Of a DNA stretch of 64,000 nucleotides, positions 10,481-20,965 are shown one piece after another. The DNA comes from Linnemannia elongata (lineage: Eukaryota > Mortierellomycota > Mortierellomycetes > Mortierellales > Mortierellaceae), in assembly GCA_036320915.1 (NCBI GenBank), contig JAXBDG010000001.1:1984001-2048000 (forward strand), given 5' to 3'. Position 1 is the stretch's first letter. Each line of letters begins with the position of its first letter. The position numbers were made by a program, and so were the translations under genes. A model generated the notes under the pieces. It searched no databases, was not told where the DNA came from, and saw nothing but the letters and a program-made list of their open reading frames with translations.

Positions 10481-11360
10481 GACCTTCGCGAAAAAGAAAA
10501 TGAGGTAGGGGCTCAACCAACTTTCTCCACCACCCAGAGCCAGGCAGCGCGATATGTTTGTTTTTCCTGGAAAGCGAGTTGTCGCATTGTACCCCCTTTT
10601 CTTCTTTCTACGTATCCATTGGGCGAGTCCAGAACACATGGACTTTCTTGTAGTGATACTTTCCACTCTCTGAGTTTTTGTTTTTTTGGGAGATGTGGTC
10701 GACTGGGCGAAACACTTAGCGTCGAAAAGAAAAGTCTAACTTGGCCACCAGGCTGCATGAGAGAGGAAAAAAGGCGCTCATCTCCTTTTTTTTTGTTCAT
10801 TTTCACACTCCTTCGTTGTTTTGGAACGCGGAAGACTTTTGCCTGCTCGATCTTGCACTCCGGTCCCGCTCTAGCGTGTGTACAGTGCAAAAATAAGTAC
10901 AGGAGAAAATGTATGCTGGCCTTGAGAGGTGAGTGAAAAGAAAAAATAAGTAAAGAAAAAAATCTGACTCAGATCTGATAACTCATGCCCTCGTGTGCCT
11001 GGAACACTTATCAGATTTTTTATTTTTCAGGTCGGGTACCCTTCAAATCCAACTCCAGGGTAAGCTCGTATTCACCAAGGCTCTTTTTTTCAATCCCCTA
11101 CATGTCCTTCAGCCTGGCTCGTCATTCGAATATTACCCGGCCAGGCGTCCCGTTCGATCCTTTTTCAACCTCTTCCTTTGTTTACTCTTTTAATGTCCGT
11201 CATCATATGTGCAAGAGTATTCGTTTTTGGGCAAGTTGCAACCCACGCCAAATTTGTGCTCTCGACTTGTATTTTGCTAACCCCCCTACACGCTTGTTTT
11301 TGAGTTTTTTTCTGTCCATCCAGTTGTTGTTTTGTTTGCTGTTCCTTTTTGTATACATGC
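10480..11360 (+). repeat. Module A, FET3-side copy
   Basis: Similar to the reverse complement of about 17060-16250. Shared landmarks in order include GAGTCCAGAACA, CTGCATGAGAGAGG (variant in the other copy), CTGACTCAGATC, GTGCCTGGAACA, TTATCAGATTT, GTCGGGTAC, ATATTACCCGGC, CGTCCCGTTCG and CGTCATCAT. Open frames inside it are low-complexity and not shared between the copies, so I treat it as regulatory or non-coding. Confidence 0.7.
10965..11016 (+). promoter_or_regulatory. Composite bZIP-like/GATA element, FET3-side module A
   Basis: TGACTCA (10965-10971) is followed at once by ATCTGATAA (10973-10981). An inverted TTATCAGAT sits 26 bases further on, at 11008-11016. The FTR1-side module carries the same arrangement. 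ATCWGATAA is the iron GATA-repressor site; TGACTCA is an AP-1/Gcn4-class bZIP core. The factor that binds it is unknown; a HapX-type iron regulator is one candidate. Confidence 0.65.
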
Positions 11361-12360
11361 TACATTTGACTTACAGAGTCTTACGGGGATACAAAGGAAC
11401 GAGCGGCAGAAAAAAAGGCGCACAAGAAAAAGGAAAGGCGAGCAAATACCCTTGGAGGCAAAACAAACAAAACAACAACCCGATCGCATCATATAAAGTT
11501 AGGTCGGCCTCCTTGGAGCGAGTTTCTTGTCCACACACACCCCCCATTCGTTTTTTGTTTCCCTGTCTTCCTTTTTGTTTTGTGCTCGTATACGGTCCCT
11601 TCGACTCACTTCATCTTGGTCTTTCAACCTTAAAACTTTCGCCTGCTCCGCCCAAAGCACACCAAACCTTTCAACAAACCAAACCCCAGGCCAAAATGTC
11701 TCTCCTGAACTTCAAACAAACCCAACTCAACCCATCCCTTGCTCTCTTGAGCCATCAGATATCTGCAAGAAGAACAAACAAGATGGTGACGACTTCATTT
11801 ACCGAGTATAAGCGCACTAAAAAAATGTGTCTAGATCCTTCCGTCCCAGAGATACGCGCAAGACCCAGTTTGTCAGGGTTGCCGTTTTTTTCCTCTTATC
11901 CTCGGGATACCCCGACTGGGATCCAAAGTCCAGCAGCTTTTTTTTGTCTACTCTTACCCATCCCGCATTCATACTATTGTCACTTCATGTAGAATCTAGA
12001 GTTCACCAGGATTGATACCAACTGTGGTACACCCATACACAGGAACGGGATCAGTTGTTCGACAGCGCCCCAGGAAGAAATGAGAGGCTCTCGCGCCTTC
12101 GACAGGCTCACGGGCACTTCAGGCTCAGGATCATGGTTAGATATTCAGCGCCAACATATCTTATGGTATCTATCACCCATCAGCTGACCAAAAGATATAT
12201 AGGAACAACTACCAACATCCTTTCTACCAGAGTCAAGTAACAGGAGCAACAGTTGTTTAACAAGAGCGAGAAGGTCTGTTAGAACAGTCAGGACGCAAGG
12301 TGTAGCTCGGGGTTGGCCAAAAACTAGGGGTTGCTTTGATTTCAGGGAGAGATACACATA

Positions 12361-12400
12361 ATCAGATACACACAATCAGATACACACAATCAGATACATA
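12361..12400 (+). repeat. 14-bp minisatellite, three units of a near-consensus GATA site
   Basis: ATCAGATACACACA is repeated at 12361, 12375 and (partly) 12389. Each unit starts with ATCAGATAC, which matches ATCWGATAA at eight of nine positions. A further AGATAG follows directly. Confidence 0.7.
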
Positions 12401-12939
12401 CAGATAGATGGAGGCTGGTGCCAACAAACAAGGACGCACCTCGCTTTTCTCTCGCCTTTTTGGGATTGGAGTAAGAACCACACAAACCATGCAGTAAAAA
12501 CCAAGAACCTGTCCATCTTCCCACCACATCTCTTTTTTTTTTTTCCTTGAAAAAACATTCTGTCCATCTTGTAGTGATCATCTTGTATCCCGACATTTTC
12601 TCCGCTACCACCGTGTGTCGATCTACCATCTCTACACCGTGCGAGTACATTTTGTTCTCTGATGTGTGTTCATGCGCAAGCGGAAGCTAGGTTAATCTTC
12701 CCTGTGGTCAAAAGAGATTGGGTTCGACTTCCGTTTGCTGGTTTTCTCGGAGAGAGAGAAAAAAGATGTAGCAGAGATGGTTTAGCGAACAAGGAAATGA
12801 GTAAGAGAAAGTAAGAACAGACTAATAATTTTTTAATGCGATCAGGACTATGATTGATCGAGGTTAGATATGCGGCCGAAAGATGAGGCGCACACATATT
12901 TGCACATTTGAGGGATTTTGTTGTAGGAGACACTAGGGT

Positions 12940-14870
12940 CTACAGGAACAAAAAAAACGCGTCCAACAATGGACTTGGTCTGACGCTGGAGGATTTCAAT
13001 ACTATATTTCTGAGACGCGGATCAGCCACTTCTGGGCTGTGAAGTGATATGGTGGACGTCGTTGACGTACCTATACATAAACAGGAAAAGAAGAGCAATG
13101 AGAAAATTGACTGGGGACAATACAGAGCAAAAAAAAGGAGAGGCGCCAAAGACGTACTTGGCTCATCGGGATCTGGATGAGGACGTCGCGAACGACCAGT
13201 TTGAGCGTTTGTACGACGTTTCCTGATTTTGGTGGTCCTGCCAGATCTGTTTTCCGATGGCTTATATTCTTTCAACAGGGGCGATCCGCAATGTTGAACC
13301 CGTCGACGCTTTCCATTCATGGTCATGTCCATCTCCGATTCAAATGCTCTGTCAACGTGCCCACCAGCGTTCACCTTTCCAGAATATAGACGCCGGCGGC
13401 AGCGATCCTTGTGGAGCCAGATGATTGCTCAACCAGCAGCCATCACTCGTCCATGAGGCTTTATCCGATAAACGGCTGACTTCTGTATTCAGACTTTGAT
13501 TGATCCCGTTTCTGTCCTTGCGTTGACGTTGAATTGTTGTCCCGGATATCCTTGCTCGAATCCCATCAAACACCTGTCGCGATACCGCCTTCTGGTTACA
13601 GTCTGGATACTTTTCCTACCCTCTTTAAACGCAAACATAGGTCCCGGTCCGAGAAGAGGCTACGCAGAAAAATAACTTTCACGTCGTTATTGCACAGCAA
13701 GCAAGCCTAAAAAATGAGAAACAAAAAAACAATTGAACGGCAAACATACCTTCATTTTTTTGGGACCTACAGGGCGATACCATTACTCCGCATCGCCAAT
13801 TCCGTTCGATAAAAACCTCAAAGCGACCTACCGAGGTCGAAATATCTGTCCACATGAAAACGAACGTTCCACATTCCTGAACCGAAGCCTTGAGCTGCCC
13901 TTTAACACGAGCGTTGTACTTCATCCGATAGCGTTGCCGTTCTCCGGTTTTCGAGCCAGATAGATTGGTGGATGTCCTATTGTACGCGCCCAGGCGGTGA
14001 CCGAATCGAAATTCTCTTTCTAGGTTTGGTCCGATCTCATTGCTGTCCTTAAGTCGATGCTGTATTGTTGTCAAGGGTATTGTTGATCGTTTTCGAACAA
14101 ACACTCGTTGGCGATCGCGTGTTCTGATTCCAGCCCCCGATACATTATGGAACTTTGCCGCCCGCGCATCCCGCGCTCAATCCGAGAACAGACTATACAG
14201 AATAAAAATCATTTTCATTGTTTCCACGCAGAAGACAAACAAGAATACAAGACGCATGAATGCATAAAAAAAAACCGTCATTGACCGGTAACCATACCCT
14301 CCTTTTTTCGGTACAGAAAGGGTGATACCACATCTTAAAGTCGCCAACTCCGTCTATTTAAAACCTGAGGTCGACTTGCCAGGAAGTGATCAGCAGCATT
14401 TGACATACCAGATCTAAGATACCGGCTGCGATGAAACCAAATGAATGGGTGGATCGACCAGCGCACCTATCCGTCTGCCTTCGATTGATAGACTGATTTG
14501 TATTGTTTTTGTCCGCGCGCTTCGATGATTGCATGTACTAATCCTCTCAGCGAAAATCCTGATTTGAAAGAGGGTACGCTGTCTTATAGAAACAAGACGC
14601 ATTCAGGAAGCGGCTGACCGCTACCTCAAACCCATCCTGATCGACCATCGGCTCCCACCTCCGGTGCCTTTTCCCTCCAGTGTACCAGCAACGAAGTTTC
14701 GGATCCCTGACCAACTCAAACCCAAAAATGACTATTTTCTCAGAGGGATGGGTCGGAATGCCGAAACAGCATCCTTAAAGAGTCGCCGATACGAGTCAAG
14801 GTAAACTTGGGAAGTTGGCAGCGATTCTGAGCCTCAATTGATGGATGCGTAGTAAGCGATGGTCGTTTTT
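12940..14870 (-). repeat. Degenerate tandem array, period about 0.5 kb (possible coding relic)
   Basis: At least three diverged units repeat along 13.0-14.65 kb, with a fourth partial one to about 14.87 kb. Aligned landmarks on the plus strand include ATTGTTGT(C/T) at about 13535 and 14060, ATACC near 13750 and 14295 followed by a GCGATACC/GTGATACC block, and GTCGCCAACTCCGT versus ATCGCCAATTCCGT. On the minus strand each unit contains an Ile-Trp-Leu/Phe codon block, and one unit reads WYHPFC where its neighbour has an in-frame stop. A basic-rich frame at about 13420-13150 may be a remnant exon. I read this as a decayed tandemly duplicated exon or gene; I cannot name its family. Confidence 0.45.
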
Positions 14871-15599
14871 GGAAGAAGGAAAACCATTTCATAGTGAAAG
14901 GCTCGATGGCCCTGAACACAGGAATGGGTATTTGTTGTGGAGGGGGGCGTGTATTTTGTGCGAGGAAAGGATGAAAAAATAGAGAAAAAAAAAAGAAAGG
15001 CGAGAAAAATGGATGTGGGTTGCAAGGTTTTTCTTCAGCTTATTGCCAAACAAACAGGTTCAGCCACTAACAATCTTGAACTAACCACCAACAACACCAT
15101 CGCAGCGCTTGCCCATCCGAGAGGAAGGATTTGAACGTTGTTGTCCTTTGGTATGGGCCAGAATATCGAGCGGTACTGCCATTCGCCTTACCATATCATT
15201 TCACAAAGGGCTTGGGTGTTGGTTACTCAAGGGTTAGAACGAGCACATTGTTCAAAGTCCAGTTGTTGTTATAGAAGGAACAGCAGGTCTTTTCCAGTCG
15301 CGTCGTCAACAAAGAGTTACATTATGAAACAATCTTCATGGTATCTAGAAGTCTTTTTTTTTTATTTTATTTTTTTTTACTACTGATCAGTTCGCAGATC
15401 GACAGTTCCTTGCTTCATCACATACACTGTTATGCACAATGGAGATCTTTAGCGGCATCTATACAAAAGGACGCAGAGAGAAAAGAGGTGAGGCAGGATA
15501 ACAACCAGAACTGATAAATCAAGAGAATGGCGGAGAATATCAAGCGTCTGGGGGCCTCGACCGATCGCCGCACTGGTCGTCATTTGTGTTTGTTTATTT

Positions 15600-16110
15600 A
15601 CCGGGAAAACATTAGAAAAATGGCCTGGGTACAAAGACACTGATATGTACTCTCTCCCTGGGCAACGATTTTGGTAACGCAAAAAGGTGCGAAAAAAAGA
15701 AGCAAGGAGAGACACGCGCCTTTGGAAAAAAAAAAGAAAAAAGAAAAAAAAAAGATGGAAGATGAAGAAGGGTATGCAGTTTTGGAAGCCAGCTAAAAAG
15801 AGTGACAAATGACAAAGACGAGAAAAGATTTGTGTTTTGGGGAACAAGTGAAAGGGAGTGAGAGTGTGTGTTAGCAACTAGCTGCTTTTGGCGGGGACGG
15901 TACCCAAAATATGGCACATGTACTTTCGGGCTGAGAGTTGAGACTCTTTGGGAATGAGAGAGAGAAGGACGGGTATGTGAAGAACTGGGTCTCCATGAGG
16001 AGGCTATCTTATCAGATCCAACGATTTTTTTTTTTTTTTGTTTTTTACTGCCATGACTCGGGTCCAGCAGAAGCCTAAACCGATCTTACCTTTTTTTGAC
16101 TGGCCGTAAT
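15600..16110 (-). repeat. Module B, FTR1-side copy (inverted)
   Basis: Reverse complement of this segment matches module B at 9890-10480 through shared blocks in the same order. It holds the exact TTATCAGAT at 16009-16017. Here it is the distal module as seen from FTR1, whereas module B is proximal to FET3. Confidence 0.7.
16009..16017 (-). promoter_or_regulatory. Iron-response GATA motif, FTR1-side module B
   Basis: TTATCAGAT, exact complement of ATCTGATAA, about 1.26 kb upstream of the FTR1 start. It sits in a 19-base block identical to the core of the FET3-side module B. Confidence 0.62.
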
Positions 16111-16249
16111 GGGCTACAACATGGGGAGAAATGGGAGGCAATGGTCTTTGTTCTTTGCTAATGGTATTCAGTGAAGTTCAATGAGTTTAAGTGGTCTAGA
16201 GGTGAGGGTAAATAAGCGGTGCACCCAATTCACTCGTCTCATTCAGTCC

Positions 16250-17060
16250 CTGTGGCCAAATATCAACAGACAGGCAACGAACCAAAACAACAACTAAAAC
16301 AATCCAAAAACTGTGTGGACTGACGCATGAGGAGGATGAGAGCGCAAAGGGCGTGGTTCAAGTTGTCCAAAAACGACTCTTTTCTGCAAATGATGACGGG
16401 GGTTAAAAAGTAAACAGAAAAACAAGGTTGGGAGAGAGAAGGAGCGAGCGAACGGGACGCTTAGCCGGGTAATATCCCAATGAGGAGCGGCTGAGGAGGG
16501 AAGGAGGAAATGGAAAGGGAATTTGAAGAGGCTATTGAGTGGAGCGAACAACTGAAAAATAAAAATATTTACGTTGCTTTGGTACTGTACCCGACTTCGA
16601 AATCTGATAACTGTTCCAGGCACACCACAGAAATAACGAAAGAGTTATCTGATCTGAGTCAGTTTTTTACTGTATTGTATTTCAGTCCAATTCACACTCT
16701 TCTTTCTTTCACCTTATTCAAGCCATACACTCCCTCTCGTACTCGTCTTTGCACTAGCGCGGGATTGGGACAAGACGGAGTACGAGAACGATCGTTTTCG
16801 TGCTTCCAAGACAGAGTCGCTCTTTGGACGCTGGTCCCAAAGAGGAGAACGAAAAGCATGAACAGAGAAGGAAGTTGTGCGCCTTTTCTTTTGTGCCTCC
16901 CTCATGCAGAGTTTGCCACCACGTTAAGTCAGGGGTATGTTTTCGTTCATTTGATGTTTTTACAATACACAACAATGAATGGACAGGTCCAACTGTTCTG
17001 GACTCATTTTTTTTGTGTACTTTGAAGTTAGAACTCCCTCAGTTGGCAGCAGAGGTCTAA
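16250..17060 (-). repeat. Module A, FTR1-side copy (inverted)
   Basis: Reverse complement of this segment matches module A at 10480-11360 over most of its length with many small indels. It ends about 220 bases upstream of the FTR1 start, so it is the proximal control module of FTR1. Confidence 0.7.
16602..16661 (-). promoter_or_regulatory. Composite bZIP-like/GATA element, FTR1-side module A
   Basis: Read on the minus strand, TGACTCA (16661-16655) leads into ATCAGATAA (16653-16645). An inverted site lies 34 bases on, seen on the plus strand as ATCTGATAA at 16602-16610. Compared with the FET3-side copy the composite keeps TGACTCAGATCWGATAA exactly, and only the inner spacer has changed length. 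Confidence 0.65.
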
Positions 17061-17277
17061 CCACTAACCTTACCGACTTTTGTACTCTGTTCTCTCTACT
17101 TTATTTTGCAACCATACTGATCGGACTCAATTACCCAAGCTGCCACAGACACACACACACACACATATATATATCAACGCACAACCAAAACTCCTGCCCT
17201 TTTTCGATTCCTTTTAATCCTTCGACCATTGTCCTTCCTTCACACCTCACCATCTTCCATCCTTAAAGACGCCCACC

Positions 17278-18467
17278 ATGGCAATTTTCAGTGCCCCCGT
17301 GTTCTTTATCATTTTCCGCGAGACGACGGAGGCGGCTATTATCGTCTCGGTTCTCCTCTCTTTCGTGAGGCAAGTCATTGTTGATGACGCAGCTCTCCTC
17401 CGCCGCCTCAAGTGGCACATCTGGATCGGTGTGCTTATTGGTCTTATCATCTCGCTCATTATTGGAGGAACATTCATTTATCTCTGGTAAGTTCCTGCGG
17501 TATCATTTCGAAACCATGTTCTCGTCTCAGTCAGTCGGTCAGGTGTGTGCGCATTCCTAACAGCTACCTGTTACATTCGCGTTTATTCCTCCAGGAAATC
17601 CATGTCTAAGAATGTCTTCCAGAGCAGTGAAGAGATTTGGGAGGGTACCTTCGCTTTGATTGCCTGCATTATGATCACCATTATGTCCTTGGCCATGTTG
17701 AAGTCCCAGGAGTTGCAGGATAAGTGGCGCGGAAAGCTGGGCCAGGCCATGCAGCATGCCGAGGAGAAGCGCAGCTTGTCCACGCTTACTGGCAAGTACG
17801 CTCTTCTTATCCTGCCCATGATCACCGTTCTCCGTGAGGGTTTGGAAGCCATGATTTTCGTTGGTGGTGTAAGTATTCCTTTATCGTTTCTTCTCGAGCT
17901 ACCTCGTTCGACAATATACGCTTTTATCTCCATCTAACACTGCTTTTCTCCATTACATCTACTCAGGTTACTTTCGAAGCTGAAGGAAAGTCGATTCCTC
18001 TTGCTGTCGTTGTTGGTTTGCTTGCTGGTGCCTTGGTGGGTTTCATTATCTACCGTGGAGGAAGCCGTCTTGCTCTTCACCGTTTCTTCATCGCTTCTAC
18101 CTGCTTCCTTTTGTTGATCGCCGCCGGTCTCTTTGCCAAGGCCATCAACGCCTATCAAATGGACAAGTGGAACAAGATTGTCGGAGGTGATGCCGATGAT
18201 GCCGGTTCATACGATCCTCGCGGTAACGTCTGGGCCCTCGGCTACGGTGACCCCAACAAGCCCGAGAACGGTGGCTGGGCCTTCTTCAACTCTATCCTCG
18301 GCTGGATGCACGTTGCCTCCGTCGGAACCATCACCGGCTACTGCGTCTACTGGCTCGTTGTCATCCTCAGCATCATCGGCATGAAGATCAAGGCCAAGCG
18401 CGCTCGTACCACCGCCGCCCAGCACACCTACGCCGACGAGAAGGTCGTCGAGAAGAGCGAGATCTAA
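17278..18467 (+). CDS. FTR1: High-affinity iron permease Ftr1
   Basis: Three exons (17278-17486, 17595-17868, 17967-18467) encode 327 residues. The protein is a plasma-membrane permease that takes Fe3+ made by the Fet3 ferroxidase. Two REXXE iron-binding motifs are visible: RETTE at residues 14-18 in the first membrane helix and REGLE at 150-154. About seven hydrophobic helices are present. A W/G-rich outer loop (DADDAGSYDPRGNVWALGYG) lies before the last helix, and the tail is short and charged. It is somewhat shorter than yeast Ftr1 (404 aa), the difference being mainly the C-terminal tail. The start ATG has a good context (CACCATG) and puts RETTE in the expected position. The divergent FET3 and the ATCWGATAA motifs upstream argue for iron-repressed co-expression. 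Confidence 0.95.
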
Positions 18468-18855
18468 ACTATCTCCCCTGCAACACATTCCTACCCCTCC
18501 ATCCACTTATCACTGTATTCTTTAGCATTGTTTTTCACTCCCATCTATCATCTCCGTTCTGGTGCTCCTTTTCTCAAACCGATGGACCTTCCCACCAACC
18601 AACCATTTAGCATGTATATTTCCTCGCTCCGTAATATTCCCTTCCCAAGGTCCAAAGGTGTTTATCAGAGACCTTTTTTTCCCCACCCCACTGGCATTCA
18701 GCTCTTTTCGCTCATGACTAATAGTGTATTAGAATAACCGAAAGAACTTTTTTCAGTAAAGAAGAAATAAAAAAGTAGGAGAAGGCTAGTGTCCCCACCC
18801 ACTTTGCCCAAAAAGTAACTTTCGTACTGTACAAGTTGTGCTTTTATTACCAAGT
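18468..18855. other. Convergent 3' flanks of FTR1 and the NSUN gene
   Basis: About 390 bases of AT- and C-rich sequence between two stop codons. AATAAAA-type signal near 18765. Nothing else recognised. Confidence 0.5.
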
Positions 18856-20870
18856 CTATGCAATCTTTCGTATCCGGGCCAAGAAAAAGCCACTTGTTTT
18901 GCTGGCCAACGGATCATACCTCAGGCACATCTCCTGGATGTGGTCCTGGAATTGCTCCATATTAGCTTCTTGTTGCGGTGTTCCTCGCCACTGGAGCTGG
19001 CCACTTGGATCCGTCGCCATTGGGAGGTCTAAAGCGCTGGCAACAATTGATCGACAAGGCCGCTTGCAGGTTGCCGTCTGAATGCCCAGGGCATGTTTTG
19101 GCAATGGTTCCAACACAACCCTTCCTCTCATACCGGCAATGAACCAAGCCACAATGTCCTCGTTCTGCGCTCGAGACAGGGAGCAAGTCGAGTAGACAAT
19201 GATTCCTCCAGCCTTTGTCATACGAAACCCGTTCATCAAAAGGCCGCGCTGAAGGTCGGACAGCGAGTCAAGGCGGTCCTGTGACATAAAATTCTTGTGG
19301 AAGCTGTCCCAGCCCCACGCCTCGTACTTGAGAATATGCGCAATCGATCCATCATGTGTGCCTACGAAACGTTCGAGTAAAAATATCGGCATTAGTACCT
19401 AGCCACTGGTTTGAGCCTCAATTGTGTGCGATGGCAAGGAGAGGTGTCGCTTACATTCAGCATCGACAATGACTTTGTCGTACTTGTACGCCTCGGTATG
19501 GAGCTGAGGGTCGTTGCGCAGAATTTTTGGTGCAAAAAAGGGCACCACCTTTTCTTGGTCACCATTCGTGTCTGATCCATTAAACAGTACCGACGCTCCC
19601 GTCGATTCTGTGAACAGACCCTTCAGAGTATCAAAAGTGGCCCTGTGTCGCTTGAGGGTGCTCTCGCTTTTCAAAGAATTGATGTGAAACTGTTGCCTTG
19701 CCGCTGACTCTTGACCGCCGTCTATCGCCATCTGTGAGCTCTCCCCTCCCCCATCACCACCATTCTCTTCATCTTCAACCTCCAGTGCTCGCTTGCGTTG
19801 TGAACCCGCTTGACCAGCTGTTGCAGTCTTCTTTGTGCCAGAGGGGTTAGCCATGATCCTGGCCCGGATCGTGTCGATCGCACTTGGCCTCATCACACTA
19901 AACGTTGTCCCGTCCGCCTGAAATAGTCTGGCACATTGTTGTAAGCGATGGCGCTTCAATAGACTCCTGCAGGTTGAGAGGCGATGAGGAGAGATGTCGA
20001 CTCCAGTCACCGTTCCAGTAATGTCCATCTGCAGTTGATTTCCGCCCCCTGAACGATTGGACTGGACATGTCCCGAGTTGGTCAAGAGTCCTGCAATCAT
20101 ACACAGTTTAGCACCTAATAGTGGAGAGTGATAGGGGTTGAGTGTCGCGTCAAGAATATTTCTGATCAAACAGCGCGCCAATGTACTGATCAACGACGGG
20201 AAATTTGCGCCTTAATTGATCAATCATTTGACAGCTTATCGTACCTGGGGCGCAGCAAATGTCCAGGACGTGCTCTCCTGGCTGGACGTCCAGAGCATAC
20301 ACAGCAATGCCAGAGCTGAGGTCCATGCCAAATATCCTGCCATCCTTGTAGCTAATGTCAGGTTCAAAGGGTTAACAACTTAAGGATTCACCCTTGTTCA
20401 TCAAAACCTATCATCATTATCCCGCAATTAATGAAACGATGTCCTTACGCCTGTGTGTTTCTGAGCTTGGCTTGACCGTCGAGCCTGCAAAACGATTCGA
20501 GGCCAGGTACGGGGTCGACTTTGGTGCCCAGCTGCTTCTCCAGCTCCTCAGGTGTGATAGTGAGGTGAGGATCGGGGTTGAGGCGAACATATCTGGGCAG
20601 GTCTGTGACCGTGTATATGGCAGGGTCGATTTCGTTCTTTGCTAGGAATGCAACGAATTCAGCTGGGAGGTTGTCAAGAGAAAATGTTCTCGATGGCATG
20701 CCATCGCCCTGCTGCTGGGTTCCGAGGCTATAGTTGTCTTCACCGTCCGATTCCATGTATTCTTTGGTCCAGATGTCGGTTTTGGGCAAAGTTAATGCTG
20801 TCAAAAGAGAAAAAACGGTTGATCTGCCCTAGAAATTAAAAGTGCGTCACAGTAAACTACCAGGCGTCAT
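18856..20870 (-). CDS. NOL1/NOP2/Sun (NSUN) family RNA cytosine-5 methyltransferase
   Basis: Five exons (20870-20861, 20797-20449, 20351-20245, 20090-19455, 19361-18856) give 535 residues. The first is a 10-nt exon holding only MTP and one base. The protein methylates cytosine C5 in RNA using S-adenosylmethionine. Motif I reads LDICCAPG (150-156). The motif IV cysteine lies in DAEC followed by THDGS (C368) instead of the usual DAPCSG. The nucleophile is in motif VI, VYSTCSL (C427). An acidic/basic linker of about 80 residues rich in E, G and K interrupts the Rossmann fold around residue 230. Catalytic cysteines are intact. I cannot place it confidently as NSUN1-6; the DAECTHDGS variant suggests a subfamily distinct from Trm4, Nop2 and Rcm1. 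It shares a 95-bp upstream region with the complex I gene. Confidence 0.85.
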
Positions 20871-20965
20871 ACTCCGGGCGTTTGGCTCTGGCAGAGCAGA
20901 TCGTTTCGGGATTTCGGATGCCCTTTGACACCTCTCCATCAACCATCACACACACCACAAGCACC
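20871..20965. promoter_or_regulatory. Short bidirectional promoter, NSUN gene / complex I 21-kDa subunit
   Basis: Only 95 bases separate the two divergent start codons, so both 5' UTRs and promoters must share or overlap this DNA. A CACACACCACAAGCACC leader precedes the complex I ATG. Confidence 0.6.

Larger units (their letters stand above)
8795..17277. other. 8.5-kb divergent spacer between FET3 and FTR1
   Basis: I can support no conserved protein here. Long open frames exist but are low-complexity or antisense shadows. The region holds the promoters of both iron-uptake genes, seven exact ATCWGATAA motifs, two module pairs repeated in inverted orientation, a 14-bp minisatellite of near-consensus sites, and a decayed tandem array at about 12.9-14.9 kb. 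Each element is listed separately. Pyrimidine/purine-rich tracts occur at 8820-9010, presumably the FET3 leader, and a CA/TA microsatellite lies near 17150, just before FTR1. Confidence 0.75.

Noticed and set aside
10985..11992. 335-codon frame in the FET3-FTR1 spacer
   Set aside because: Begins inside the conserved regulatory core of module A, is Phe/Ser-rich low-complexity, and the frame is not kept in the other copy of the module.
12700..12740. tRNA-like B box (GGGTTCGACTTCC)
   Set aside because: Spacing to CC is wrong by one base, and no A box or acceptor stem can be folded around it.
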